From the NCBI GenBank assembly GCA_001796355.1, contig MGMG01000009.1:1-35680 (forward strand): 35,680 nt of DNA, written 5' to 3'. Origin of the DNA: Chloroflexi bacterium GWB2_54_36 (GTDB lineage Bacteria; Chloroflexota; Anaerolineae; Anaerolineales; Anaerolineaceae). Under the pieces are notes generated by a model that ran no database searches, was not told the origin of the DNA, and worked only from the letters and a program-made list of their open reading frames with translations. Shown here one piece after another: positions 1 to 7,177 of this stretch. A program made the position numbers and the translations under genes. Numbering within the stretch: the stretch's first letter is position 1; every line of letters starts with the position of its first letter.

Positions 1-33
1 ACTGCACCCTACGATTGACGATGTCGCAGACGC

Positions 34-60
34 AATAAAACCCGCCCCCTACAGGGTGGG
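34..60 (-). terminator. Rho-independent terminator of murE
   Basis: On the minus strand a GC-rich stem (CCCACCC paired with GGGCGGG around one mismatch, small loop) is followed by a TTTTATT tract. It overlaps the murE stop codon, so murE is probably the last gene of its transcript. Confidence 0.65.
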
Positions 61-1608
61 CAAAAACGGCATGGCGTAGCCAGGCAGCTTCAAGCGTTCT
101 GCCAGCGCAGCGCGCATGGCGGTACGATCATCCCAGGAGTACTCGGTCACGTCGAAACACATCGACTGTTCGTGGCCCTTGCCAAGCGCCAGCACCAAAT
201 CGCCTGGCTGGGCTATATTAATGGCTATGCGAATAGCCTCCCGGCGGTCGGGCACCCGCCAGAAGGTCTGGCCTTCGATGCCGCCCTGCGCGGTCGCCGC
301 GCGCGCCATTTCCGCCAGTATGGCATCCAATGACTCGGTGCGCGGGTCCTCAGCGGTCAGAAAAGTCAGGTCTGCCAGTTGCGCGGAAATTTCAGCCATC
401 ATGCGCCGTTTTTCGCGGTCGCGCAAGCCGGCTGAGCCAAACACGGCCAACACTTTGCCGCCGGTCATCTCGCGCGCGGTTTCAAGTGTGACTTTGAGCG
501 CATTCGGGGTATGGGCAAAATCTACGATGGCGGTGAAATCCTGTCCAAGATGAATGTGTTCCATTCGGCCAGGGATCGAGTCCAGTTGTTCCACGCCGGC
601 GGCAGCCTGGTGCGGAGAAATTCCCAACCCACCCACGGCAGCAGTCATGGCAGCCAAGATATTGGAAACGTTGTATTTGCCTACCAGGTGGCTGTGAACT
701 TCCACCTGCTGCCCGTCCGGGAAATGCGCTGTGAATTGCATGCCCGATGGGCTGTAACGCACGTCAGCGGCGCGCACCAGAGCGTGAGCATCTAAACCGT
801 AGAAAAGCTTGTTCGTCTGCGTAAAATCGTTCAGGAAGTCAAAGGACTGATCGTCATAATTGAGGACTGCCAAACGCGGATTCCCCTGCGGTTTTTCAAC
901 CGTTTCCAATAAGTGCTGAAACAATCGCGCCTTGGCAGCCCGATAGGCTGCATAGGAACCGTGGTAATCCAGGTGCTCATGGGTAATATTGGTAACCACG
1001 CCGATGTCGAATTCACAGGCAGTGACCCGTTCCTGCGCCAGGCCGTGCGAGGTCGCCTCGAGCACCACATGGGTCAAGCCAGCAGCCGCCATTTGAGCCA
1101 GGTAATGCTGCACATGCGGCGCTTCGGGCGTGGTGACATGAAAGCCGGTGTCGATTACCTCGTCGCCGATGACCGCGTTGACGGTTGAGATAATCCCAAC
1201 CTTCTTTCCGGCATGATTGAGGATGGTATACAGCAGGTTAGAGGTGGTCGTCTTGCCGTCCGTGCCGGTGACGCCAATGACGGTCAGTTTGCGAGCCGGG
1301 AAATCATAAAAGGCTGCCGATAAATACGCCAGCGCCTGGCGCGTATCTTCTACCTGGATATACGGGATGTCGAGTAAAAACTCGTCCGCCGGCTGCTGAC
1401 CGACCACTGCGACTGCCCCTTGCGCGACCGCGGCCGGTATATAGCAATGGCCATCCGCACTGCCGCCGGTCAGCGCAACGAATAAATACCCCGGCTGCAC
1501 CTGACGCGAATCCAGGGCAATGCCAGTGATGGCTTGGGCTGGGATTTTGGCCGGTGCTATGACTTTGACGGGAATTTGTGCAAAGATTTGATCGAGGGTT
1601 TTGGGCAT
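49..1608 (-). CDS. murE: UDP-N-acetylmuramoyl-tripeptide synthetase MurE
   Basis: A 519-residue cytoplasmic Mur ligase that adds the third, diamino acid residue to UDP-MurNAc-L-Ala-D-Glu using ATP during peptidoglycan synthesis. The order is an N-terminal UDP-MurNAc-binding domain (TGGSADGH near residue 47), a central ATPase domain with the P-loop TGTDGKT at 114-120, TSHGL near 186, NITHEHLDYH near 207 and the lysine usually carbamylated at K226, then a C-terminal ligase domain with GHEQ. The third-residue selectivity motif, DNPR in meso-DAP enzymes, reads EDPR at 420-423, so the substrate (meso-DAP, Lys or Orn) cannot be fixed from sequence. Ornithine is plausible for Anaerolineae. No strong Shine-Dalgarno is seen before the ATG. 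The gene stands alone between two terminators. Confidence 0.95.
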   Translation of the reverse strand: MPKTLDQIFAQIPVKVIAPAKIPAQAITGIALDSRQVQPGYLFVALTGGSADGHCYIPAAVAQGAVAVVGQQPADEFLLDIPYIQVEDTRQALAYLSAAFYDFPARKLTVIGVTGTDGKTTTSNLLYTILNHAGKKVGIISTVNAVIGDEVIDTGFHVTTPEAPHVQHYLAQMAAAGLTHVVLEATSHGLAQERVTACEFDIGVVTNITHEHLDYHGSYAAYRAAKARLFQHLLETVEKPQGNPRLAVLNYDDQSFDFLNDFTQTNKLFYGLDAHALVRAADVRYSPSGMQFTAHFPDGQQVEVHSHLVGKYNVSNILAAMTAAVGGLGISPHQAAAGVEQLDSIPGRMEHIHLGQDFTAIVDFAHTPNALKVTLETAREMTGGKVLAVFGSAGLRDREKRRMMAEISAQLADLTFLTAEDPRTESLDAILAEMARAATAQGGIEGQTFWRVPDRREAIRIAINIAQPGDLVLALGKGHEQSMCFDVTEYSWDDRTAMRAALAERLKLPGYAMPFLPTL

Positions 1609-1634
1609 TCGACGAATCCGCTGAAACTAACGGG

Positions 1635-1665
1635 AGTGTAGACTTTGGGAAGGTTTATGGGTCAA
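1635..1665 (-). promoter_or_regulatory. Tentative murE promoter
   Basis: On the minus strand TTGACC (+ 1660-1665) and TACACT (+ 1635-1640) could be -35 and -10 boxes. The spacer is 19 bases, longer than the ideal 17. The position, 27 bases before the murE start and after the atp terminator, fits, but the match is weak. Confidence 0.3.
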
Positions 1666-1668
1666 AAG

Positions 1669-1782
1669 GCGAGATGCTTCGCTTCGCTCAGCATGACATT
1701 TGTTATTCGACCATTGCTTTCCAAAGTGAATGGAGTGCAAGATGCTTCGGACTAAACTCCAGCTCTCACTCACAGCGTGACA
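1669..1782. repeat. Two diverged copies of an intergenic palindromic repeat
   Basis: Reading the minus strand, 1698-1669 begins TGTCATGCTGAGCG and ends GAAGCATCTCGC. 1782-1737 begins TGTCACGCTGTGAG and ends GAAGCATCTTGC with a longer middle. The two share both ends and look like diverged copies of one element. The first copy matches a dispersed intergenic repeat seen in many environmental genomes, whose spurious translation reads CHAERSEAS. It lies between two transcription units and codes for nothing convincing. Confidence 0.6.
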
Positions 1783-1811
1783 ATTCCTTTCGCAATTATA
1801 TCGTAGCAGGC

Positions 1812-1846
1812 AAATCAAAGCCCCCACTCCGGCATCAAGTGGGGGC
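1812..1846 (-). terminator. Rho-independent terminator of the atp F0 operon
   Basis: On the minus strand a perfect 9-base stem GCCCCCACT / AGTGGGGGC with a 9-base loop (+ 1820-1846) is followed by TTTGATTT (+ 1812-1819). It lies 27 bases beyond the stop of the b-delta gene and closes the F0 transcript. Confidence 0.85.
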
Positions 1847-1872
1847 AATTCAAGTTTCAGAGGGACGATCGT

Positions 1873-2610
1873 TTACTGCATAGCCTGACGCAAGCCTTGC
1901 AATTGGCCGGCAACCGAGCCGTCAACCACGCGGTCACCCACCTTGACAACCAGTCCGCCCAGGATGGCGGGGTCGACGCGGAAGGTTACCGATGCGCTGG
2001 CGCCTAATTTCTTGAGCACATCTTTTTTGACCTTGTCCTGCTCGTCATCGGTCAACGGCAAGGCAGATGTTACTTCAGCGGCGGCGCCGCTGACCGTTTC
2101 ACCTTCCAATACAGAGACTTTGCCCGAGCGCACACCGGAGAAGAATTCGGTAAGCAAAGCATGCTGGCGTTTCTCATCCAACGATTCACCGATCAGCTTC
2201 TGGGTGGCGGCAATCGACAGGGCGGCAATTTGGCCACGCACCTCGCTCAAAACGCGGTCGCGCTCCTGTTGGATTTCTACCAAGGAATTGTCACGGGCTT
2301 TGGCGACTTCTGCGTCCGCTGCAACGCGAACCTCACGGGCTGCAACTTCGGCTCGACCTGAGGCTTCGCGAACGATCTCTGCGGCCTTCGCCTGAGCTTC
2401 AGCCAGGATCTGGTTCGATTCACGTTCCGCATTGGCTCGCGCTTCAGCAGCTACCCGGGCATCTTCCAGACCCTGGGCAATCGTCTTGCGCCGATTTTCC
2501 ATCATAGACATCAGCGGCTTATACACCCAGGCGCGCAGCACCACAAAAAGGATGCCGAAGCTGGCGATCTGAATGAGGATACTGCCTAGATTAATACCAA
2601 GTTTTTCCAA
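1873..2610 (-). CDS. atpF: F0F1 ATP synthase b-delta fusion, delta N-domain missing
   Basis: A 245-residue peripheral-stalk protein. Residues 5-27 form the single membrane helix of subunit b. Residues about 35-158 are a long charged Ala/Glu/Arg-rich coiled coil ending in ATQKLIGESLD, typical of b. Residues about 178-245 match the C-terminal domain of subunit delta (SALPLTDDEQ, LGGLVVKVGDRVVDGSV, QLQGLRQAM). The six-helix N-terminal delta domain that caps the alpha subunits in F1 has no counterpart here, so this is b plus about 70 residues of delta, much shorter than the mycobacterial b-delta fusion. It is the last gene of the F0 operon, 25 bases after atpE, and a terminator follows. The domain calls are firm; the consequence of the missing domain is inference. 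Confidence 0.9.
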   Translation of the reverse strand: MEKLGINLGSILIQIASFGILFVVLRAWVYKPLMSMMENRRKTIAQGLEDARVAAEARANAERESNQILAEAQAKAAEIVREASGRAEVAAREVRVAADAEVAKARDNSLVEIQQERDRVLSEVRGQIAALSIAATQKLIGESLDEKRQHALLTEFFSGVRSGKVSVLEGETVSGAAAEVTSALPLTDDEQDKVKKDVLKKLGASASVTFRVDPAILGGLVVKVGDRVVDGSVAGQLQGLRQAMQ

Positions 2611-2635
2611 GGGGATGCTCCTTCCTAAGGTCCGT

Positions 2636-2872
2636 TTAGAGAACGAACAGCATCAGGAACGCAATCACCAGACAGTAGATCGCGATGGCTTCTGAGAAAG
2701 CGATACCCAGAATCATGTTTGTGAGTAGGTTTCCGTAAGCATCCGGGTTGCGGGCCATGCCCTGCAGCGCACCCTGTACGCTCAGACCGATGCCAACCCC
2801 GCCGCCCAACGCACCGATCATTGCCAGACCGGCTCCAATAAATTTTGCTGCTAATACGATGTCTCCAGACAT
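2636..2872 (-). CDS. atpE: F0F1 ATP synthase subunit c
   Basis: A 78-residue membrane protein forming the rotor ring of F0. Two hydrophobic helices flank the polar loop ARNPD (40-44). Helix one has the glycine motif GALGGGVGIG and helix two the ion-binding carboxylate E61 in AFSEAIAIY. The Gln and Ser/Thr ligands of sodium-type c subunits are Ile and Ala/Ile here, which points to proton specificity. An upstream in-frame extension of 30 residues is rejected: the chosen ATG gives the usual length and has AGGAGG ten bases before it. It lies between atpB and the b-delta gene. Confidence 0.95.
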   Translation of the reverse strand: MSGDIVLAAKFIGAGLAMIGALGGGVGIGLSVQGALQGMARNPDAYGNLLTNMILGIAFSEAIAIYCLVIAFLMLFVL

Positions 2873-2936
2873 GCTCGACGATCCTCCTTGAATTAATCCG
2901 AATAGGTAGCGGTCTCTAAAAGAACGGAATTTTCTG

Positions 2937-3908
2937 CTAGTGGTGTTCTTCTCCACCACCATGACCCTGAGTCGCCTGGGCCATAAATACCATAGTCAAC
3001 ATGCCAAAAACGAAGGCCTGAATGAGCCCAATGAAGAATTCGAACATCGAAATCATGGATGGCACAAAGATGGGGATCATTGCAGATATCAGCGCCATCA
3101 GAACAAAACCGGCGAACATGTTACCGAACAACCGGAAGGCAAACGAGAGAATTTTGGCGAACTCGGATATGGTTTCGAGCAGCCCGACCAGGAAGTCCAT
3201 AAAACCGAAAAATGGTTTCTTGAACATGGTGGTGAAATTCAGGAATTTGCTGAAGTAGCGGGCGCCCTGAGCGCGCACGCCAATTACCTGGGTCATGACC
3301 ACCGAAATGAGCGCCAACGCCACGGTGAAATTGAGATCCGTCGAAACCGCGCGGAAGAAGGGGGTGAGAATATACCCCTCGCCTTCAACCTTATCGGGCA
3401 AGAGGGTAAACCAGTTCCCACCCAGGCTGGAAATCAGGTGGCCTTCGCCTTCATAATGGTGCATCAAACCGATGGTTTCAAATCCAGGCAGCAGTTTGAC
3501 CAGGTTGGCAACCAGCACCACCAGCATAATGGTCGCAAACCAGGGGAAAATCTGTTTGGCCCATTTACCGGCGGCCGACTCCGTCAGGTTGTAGATCACC
3601 TCGACAAAGGCTTCCATCATCCCGGAAACCCCTTGCGGGATCAGATTCCCCTTCTTGACCGACTGGCGCACGCCCCAGGCGAGCGCGATGATGATCACAT
3701 CCACCAAAATCAACGTCGGCCAGGTGTTGAGGAAAGGCACCTCGCCTACCAGCGGTAAACTCAGCGTCGCTTCGGTGATTTTTTCAGGGGCAACTTGAAT
3801 ATAGGGTTGAACCGGAGTGGCGATATTAACCGCAACAATGCTGAAGATGATGAATCCCAGCACAATCCACCGATTGACACCCCAGCGCCATTTACGAGTT
3901 GTCTCCAA
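2937..3908 (-). CDS. atpB: F0F1 ATP synthase subunit a
   Basis: A 323-residue integral membrane subunit forming the proton half-channels against the c ring. The essential arginine is R259 in AFRLFGNMFAG, and STDLNFT (189-195) is the conserved motif before the later helices. A hydrophilic insert near 150-182 makes it longer than the 271-residue E. coli protein. The histidine-rich end (GHGGGEEHH) is seen in some relatives. The start is taken as TTG at 3908, preceded by GGAGG nine bases upstream; the first 17 bases then overlap the end of the AtpI-like gene, suggesting translational coupling. A longer upstream reading would overlap atpI by over 100 bases and is rejected. Confidence 0.93.
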   Translation of the reverse strand: METTRKWRWGVNRWIVLGFIIFSIVAVNIATPVQPYIQVAPEKITEATLSLPLVGEVPFLNTWPTLILVDVIIIALAWGVRQSVKKGNLIPQGVSGMMEAFVEVIYNLTESAAGKWAKQIFPWFATIMLVVLVANLVKLLPGFETIGLMHHYEGEGHLISSLGGNWFTLLPDKVEGEGYILTPFFRAVSTDLNFTVALALISVVMTQVIGVRAQGARYFSKFLNFTTMFKKPFFGFMDFLVGLLETISEFAKILSFAFRLFGNMFAGFVLMALISAMIPIFVPSMISMFEFFIGLIQAFVFGMLTMVFMAQATQGHGGGEEHH

Positions 3909-4203
3909 GGTCCGTTTCCTCCGGTTGAGTGGTTTGTGGACGGCCAGTTTTGGTGTTAATCTTGGACACGGCCAGGCGAACAACGAACAACATAACAACT
4001 AATGAAACAGGGATGCTCCCAAGTACCAACCCTATCGTCCACCAGGGTCGGCTACCCAGACGGGAGTCGAGCCATAACCCCAAAAATACGGCTCCCAGAA
4101 TGATTACCAATGTTAAACAACCCACTTGACCGGCAATACTCGCCAGAGTGAGATTCAGAAGTTTTTGCTTTCCTGAAGGTCCGCTGGGATCCGGCTGGCT
4201 CAT
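3892..4203 (-). CDS. atpI: AtpI/AtpZ-like F0 assembly protein
   Basis: A 103-residue membrane protein with two helices (about residues 25-47 and 55-76) and the family pattern GLWLDSRLGSRPWWTIG between them, as in the AtpI/AtpZ ('ATPase gene 1') family at the head of atp operons. Members help assemble the c ring or move Mg2+/Ca2+. N and C termini are polar. No Shine-Dalgarno precedes the ATG (AATCAACAAATC lies just before it), and a near-perfect promoter ends nine bases upstream, so the mRNA is probably leaderless. First gene of the F0 operon, 34 bases after nuoN. Confidence 0.85.
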   Translation of the reverse strand: MSQPDPSGPSGKQKLLNLTLASIAGQVGCLTLVIILGAVFLGLWLDSRLGSRPWWTIGLVLGSIPVSLVVMLFVVRLAVSKINTKTGRPQTTQPEETDLGDNS

Positions 4204-4212
4204 GATTTGTTG

Positions 4213-4241
4213 ATTATATCAGATGCAAAATTCAGCGTCAA
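4213..4241 (-). promoter_or_regulatory. Strong sigma70-type promoter of the atp F0 operon
   Basis: On the minus strand TTGACG (+ 4236-4241), a 17-base spacer and TATAAT (+ 4213-4218) preceded by TGA give a 5/6, 6/6 extended -10 promoter. The -35 box overlaps the nuoN stop codon. The predicted start point (about 4206) is only a few bases before the AtpI ATG. Confidence 0.85.
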
Positions 4242-5698
4242 TAAATCCAAATTGAAGCTGCGGCACCCTGAGCAAGAGAATAGAATGGCCCAAACCAGAA
4301 GCCAAGCACCAGAATGCCGACGACGCAAATCGTCAGCGCCACCCGCCAGGCAATGGCTGCTTTAGGTAATCTGGCTGTATCCGCCGGCTCATTGACATAA
4401 ATCGTCTTGAGCACCATCAGATAGTAGTAAAGGCCGATAATCGCATTGAAAATACCGACCAGCGCCAGCCAGACCATTCCTTTTTCAATCGCGGAACCAA
4501 ACACCAACAGTTTACCAAAGAAACCCGCAAACGGCGGAACGCCACCCAATGAGAGCATCGCAACGATCATCACCAACCCGAGAACCGGTGCGCGCCGGCT
4601 TAAACCGGCAAACGCGCTCAAATCGTCGGAACCGGTATTGCTCTCCACCCAGGCGACAACGCCAAAGGCCGCCAGGTTGGTGACCAGATATGCCATCAAA
4701 TAGTAGGTGGATGCCAGCACGCCAAATTCACCGCCGGCTGCCACGCCGATCAATATGTAACCGGCATGGGCGATGGAAGAGTACGCCAGCAGCCGTTTCA
4801 GGCTTTTTTGCGCCAAAGCCAGATAGTTACCCACCAGCATGGATAAGGTAGCCAGCACTGCGAGCATGGTCGACCACAATGCAGATTGCTCGGGGAAAGC
4901 CACCGCCATCACCCGCATCAGCGCGGCAAAACCGGCGGCTTTGGAGGCTGTTGACAGGAACCCGGCGACCGGGGTCGGCGCGCCCTGGTACACATCCGGC
5001 GCCCAGAAATGGAACGGGACCGCAGAGACTTTGAAGCCAAACCCGACCAGCACCAGCCCGATCACTGCGGCGATCAGAACTGCAGGAATGGCGCCTGCCT
5101 GGAAGGCCGCTCCCAGATTGTACAACTGGGTGGTGCCGGTGAAGCCGTAAATAAGCGAGAAACCATAAAGGAGAATGGCGGAGGCCATGGCGCCGAATAA
5201 CAAATATTTGATGCCCGCTTCCACCGATTTCTGGTCGCGTAGAATAAAACCCGCCAGCACATACAGCGGGATCGATGTCGTTTCAATCGCCAGAAAGAGC
5301 ATGATCAGGTCGGCAGCCGAAGCCATCAGGCTCATCCCCAGCGTGCTGACCAGCAGCAGTGCATAAAACTCGCCGCGCATTCGCACCGAATCGGTAACGG
5401 CTGTGTACAACGCCGTCAGCGCTGCGGCAGTCAGGAAGAACAGCCGGAACACAAAACCGGCCGAGTCAAAGCGCAGCATGCCGCCCCACACCAGAACATC
5501 CTCGGCGGCCGGTCGGGCAAACAAGACCGCCAAAAGCAGGATGACGGCCAGACCGGCAGCTGTTAACCAGCCAAAATAGCGCCGCGTGTTACCACGCCAG
5601 ATTAAGTCAAACACCAGGAGTACCGCTGCCAGCGCCACCAGCCCAATTTCAGGCAGGATCGCCAGCACCATCGTAGAAGTAAATTCCCCGGCAGCCAC
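4238..5698 (-). CDS. nuoN: NADH-quinone oxidoreductase subunit N
   Basis: A 486-residue antiporter-like subunit of the complex I membrane arm, one of the proton-pumping units. Visible family features are E139 in FLAIETTSIPLYVLAG, K223 in GFKVSAVPFHFWAPDVYQGAPTP, K253 in STASKAAGF and GFFGKLLVF with a late-helix lysine, along with about 14 hydrophobic helices. The start is GTG at 5698, overlapping by one base the TAG of the second nuoM (TAGTG), with GGAGG six bases upstream, so translation is coupled. Last gene of the nuo operon; no terminator separates it from atpI. Confidence 0.95.
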   Translation of the reverse strand: MAAGEFTSTMVLAILPEIGLVALAAVLLVFDLIWRGNTRRYFGWLTAAGLAVILLLAVLFARPAAEDVLVWGGMLRFDSAGFVFRLFFLTAAALTALYTAVTDSVRMRGEFYALLLVSTLGMSLMASAADLIMLFLAIETTSIPLYVLAGFILRDQKSVEAGIKYLLFGAMASAILLYGFSLIYGFTGTTQLYNLGAAFQAGAIPAVLIAAVIGLVLVGFGFKVSAVPFHFWAPDVYQGAPTPVAGFLSTASKAAGFAALMRVMAVAFPEQSALWSTMLAVLATLSMLVGNYLALAQKSLKRLLAYSSIAHAGYILIGVAAGGEFGVLASTYYLMAYLVTNLAAFGVVAWVESNTGSDDLSAFAGLSRRAPVLGLVMIVAMLSLGGVPPFAGFFGKLLVFGSAIEKGMVWLALVGIFNAIIGLYYYLMVLKTIYVNEPADTARLPKAAIAWRVALTICVVGILVLGFWFGPFYSLAQGAAASIWIY

Positions 5699-7167
5699 TA
5701 AGCACCTCCCAGGAGCGCAAGAATGGTCTTGACTCCGGATTCAATCATGGGGACCATGAGTGACGGGAACACGCCCAGGCCGATCATCACGGCAGCGAGA
5801 CCCCCGATGACAAGTTTATCTTTGACAGGAACATCCTGTACCCCGGCCAGAGTCTCCGGCAGCTCGCCAAAGAACACTCGCCGGATGGTCAGGAAAATGT
5901 AGCCTGCGGTGATCAGGATACCCAGCACGGCGATGACCGCCACCACCGGCGTGGATCGCCAGGCGCCCATGAATACCGGGAACTCGGCCACAAAGCCGGA
6001 GAATCCCGGCATACCCATCGAAACAAGGCCACCGACGATGAACCCGACCGCTGCCCAGGGCATTTTGCGCGCCAACCCGCCCAGCTTGGGTATGTCGCGG
6101 GTGTGCGCCCGGTCATACACCATACCGACGATGGAGAAGAAGAGAGCCGTCATCACCCCGTGTGAAAACATTTGCATGCCGGCGCCGATCAATCCTTCGC
6201 GCGAGAGGGTGGCAAAACCGATTAACACCAGTCCCATGTGCGAAACCGAGGAGAAGCCGATAACGTATTTGAAATCCGTTTGAATGAGCGCGATGAATGC
6301 GCCGTACACCACATTGATCGTGGCCAGAATCAGAATTAGCCAGGCCCATTGACGCGCCCCCTCAGGCAACAGCATGATGCCAACCCGCAGCGCGGCAAAA
6401 GCCCCGACCTTCATTTCAACGCCTGCCAGCAGCATCGAAATGGCTGTTGGGGCCGCAACGTGACCATCCGGAGCCCAGGAGTGGAAGGGGAAAATGCCCC
6501 CCAGAATAGCAAAGCCAAGGAATACAAACGGGAACCATACGCGCTGGAACGCCATGGAGAAGCCAGCGTTTTCCAGCGCCAGCATATCAAAAGTGCGCAG
6601 TCCGGAACCAAAATAAATCGCCAGGGCGCCGATCAAGGCCAGCATGGAGCCGATGAAGAGGTACAGCGTCAGCTTCATGCCGCCATATTCACGTGTCTTG
6701 GGCGAACCCCAGATCACAATCATCAGATACTTGGGGAAGACAGCCAGCTCAAAGAAGAAAAATAACATGAACAAATCCAGCGAGGAGAACACTCCCAGCA
6801 CGCTGGCGGCCAAGAACATCAGGAAGGCGAAGAACTCTCGCGGACGATCATGCACGCCCCAGGACACCAGCACGCCTGAGACGATGACCAGACCGGAAAG
6901 CAGCACCATCGGCAGGCTGATGCCGTCCACCCCGACAAAATAGGAGATGCCCAGCGCAGGCAGCCAGTCGACGCGTTCCTGGAACTGGTAGCCGCCGGCG
7001 GCAATGTCATAGTTGGCATAAAGCCAGATCGAAAGCGCCAGCACAACGATGCCGGCTGCCAGAGCTATGCCTTTGATCCAGGATTTCTTTTCCTCGGGTA
7101 GCAGCAAAAGGATCAAGGCTGCGGCCAGGGGGGTGAAGATCAGAACACTCAATATTGGAAACTGCAT
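5698..7167 (-). CDS. nuoM: Second NuoM-like antiporter subunit (NuoM2)
   Basis: A 489-residue polytopic membrane protein of the NuoM family, clearly diverged from the NuoM encoded just upstream. E140 (FFFFELAVFPKYLMI), the FPFHSWAPDGHVAAPTA segment at 226-242, K253, SHGVMTALFF and the late glutamate in GFSGFVAEF are present. The lysine usually found in TM7 (K237 in the neighbouring NuoM) is L222 here (GFAILGGIFPFH). A second NuoM in the operon is the hallmark of the 2M type of complex I, expected to add one more antiporter-like unit. It is followed by nuoN with a one-base overlap. The family call is firm; the pumping role is inferred. Confidence 0.92.
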   Translation of the reverse strand: MQFPILSVLIFTPLAAALILLLLPEEKKSWIKGIALAAGIVVLALSIWLYANYDIAAGGYQFQERVDWLPALGISYFVGVDGISLPMVLLSGLVIVSGVLVSWGVHDRPREFFAFLMFLAASVLGVFSSLDLFMLFFFFELAVFPKYLMIVIWGSPKTREYGGMKLTLYLFIGSMLALIGALAIYFGSGLRTFDMLALENAGFSMAFQRVWFPFVFLGFAILGGIFPFHSWAPDGHVAAPTAISMLLAGVEMKVGAFAALRVGIMLLPEGARQWAWLILILATINVVYGAFIALIQTDFKYVIGFSSVSHMGLVLIGFATLSREGLIGAGMQMFSHGVMTALFFSIVGMVYDRAHTRDIPKLGGLARKMPWAAVGFIVGGLVSMGMPGFSGFVAEFPVFMGAWRSTPVVAVIAVLGILITAGYIFLTIRRVFFGELPETLAGVQDVPVKDKLVIGGLAAVMIGLGVFPSLMVPMIESGVKTILALLGGA

Positions 7168-7177
7168 CCTTCACCTC

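Noticed and set aside
1578..1883. Open frames on both strands in the murE-atp gap
   Set aside because: They run through a terminator and the CHAERSEAS-type repeat, a known source of spurious proteins.
2873..2962. 30-residue N-terminal extension of subunit c
   Set aside because: It overlaps the end of atpB and would spoil the normal c-subunit start; AGGAGG supports the inner ATG.
2940..3758. Long plus-strand open frame (272 codons) opposite atpB
   Set aside because: It is the antisense shadow of atpB; composition is His/Gln/Arg-rich and unlike a real protein, and the minus-strand subunit a is certain.
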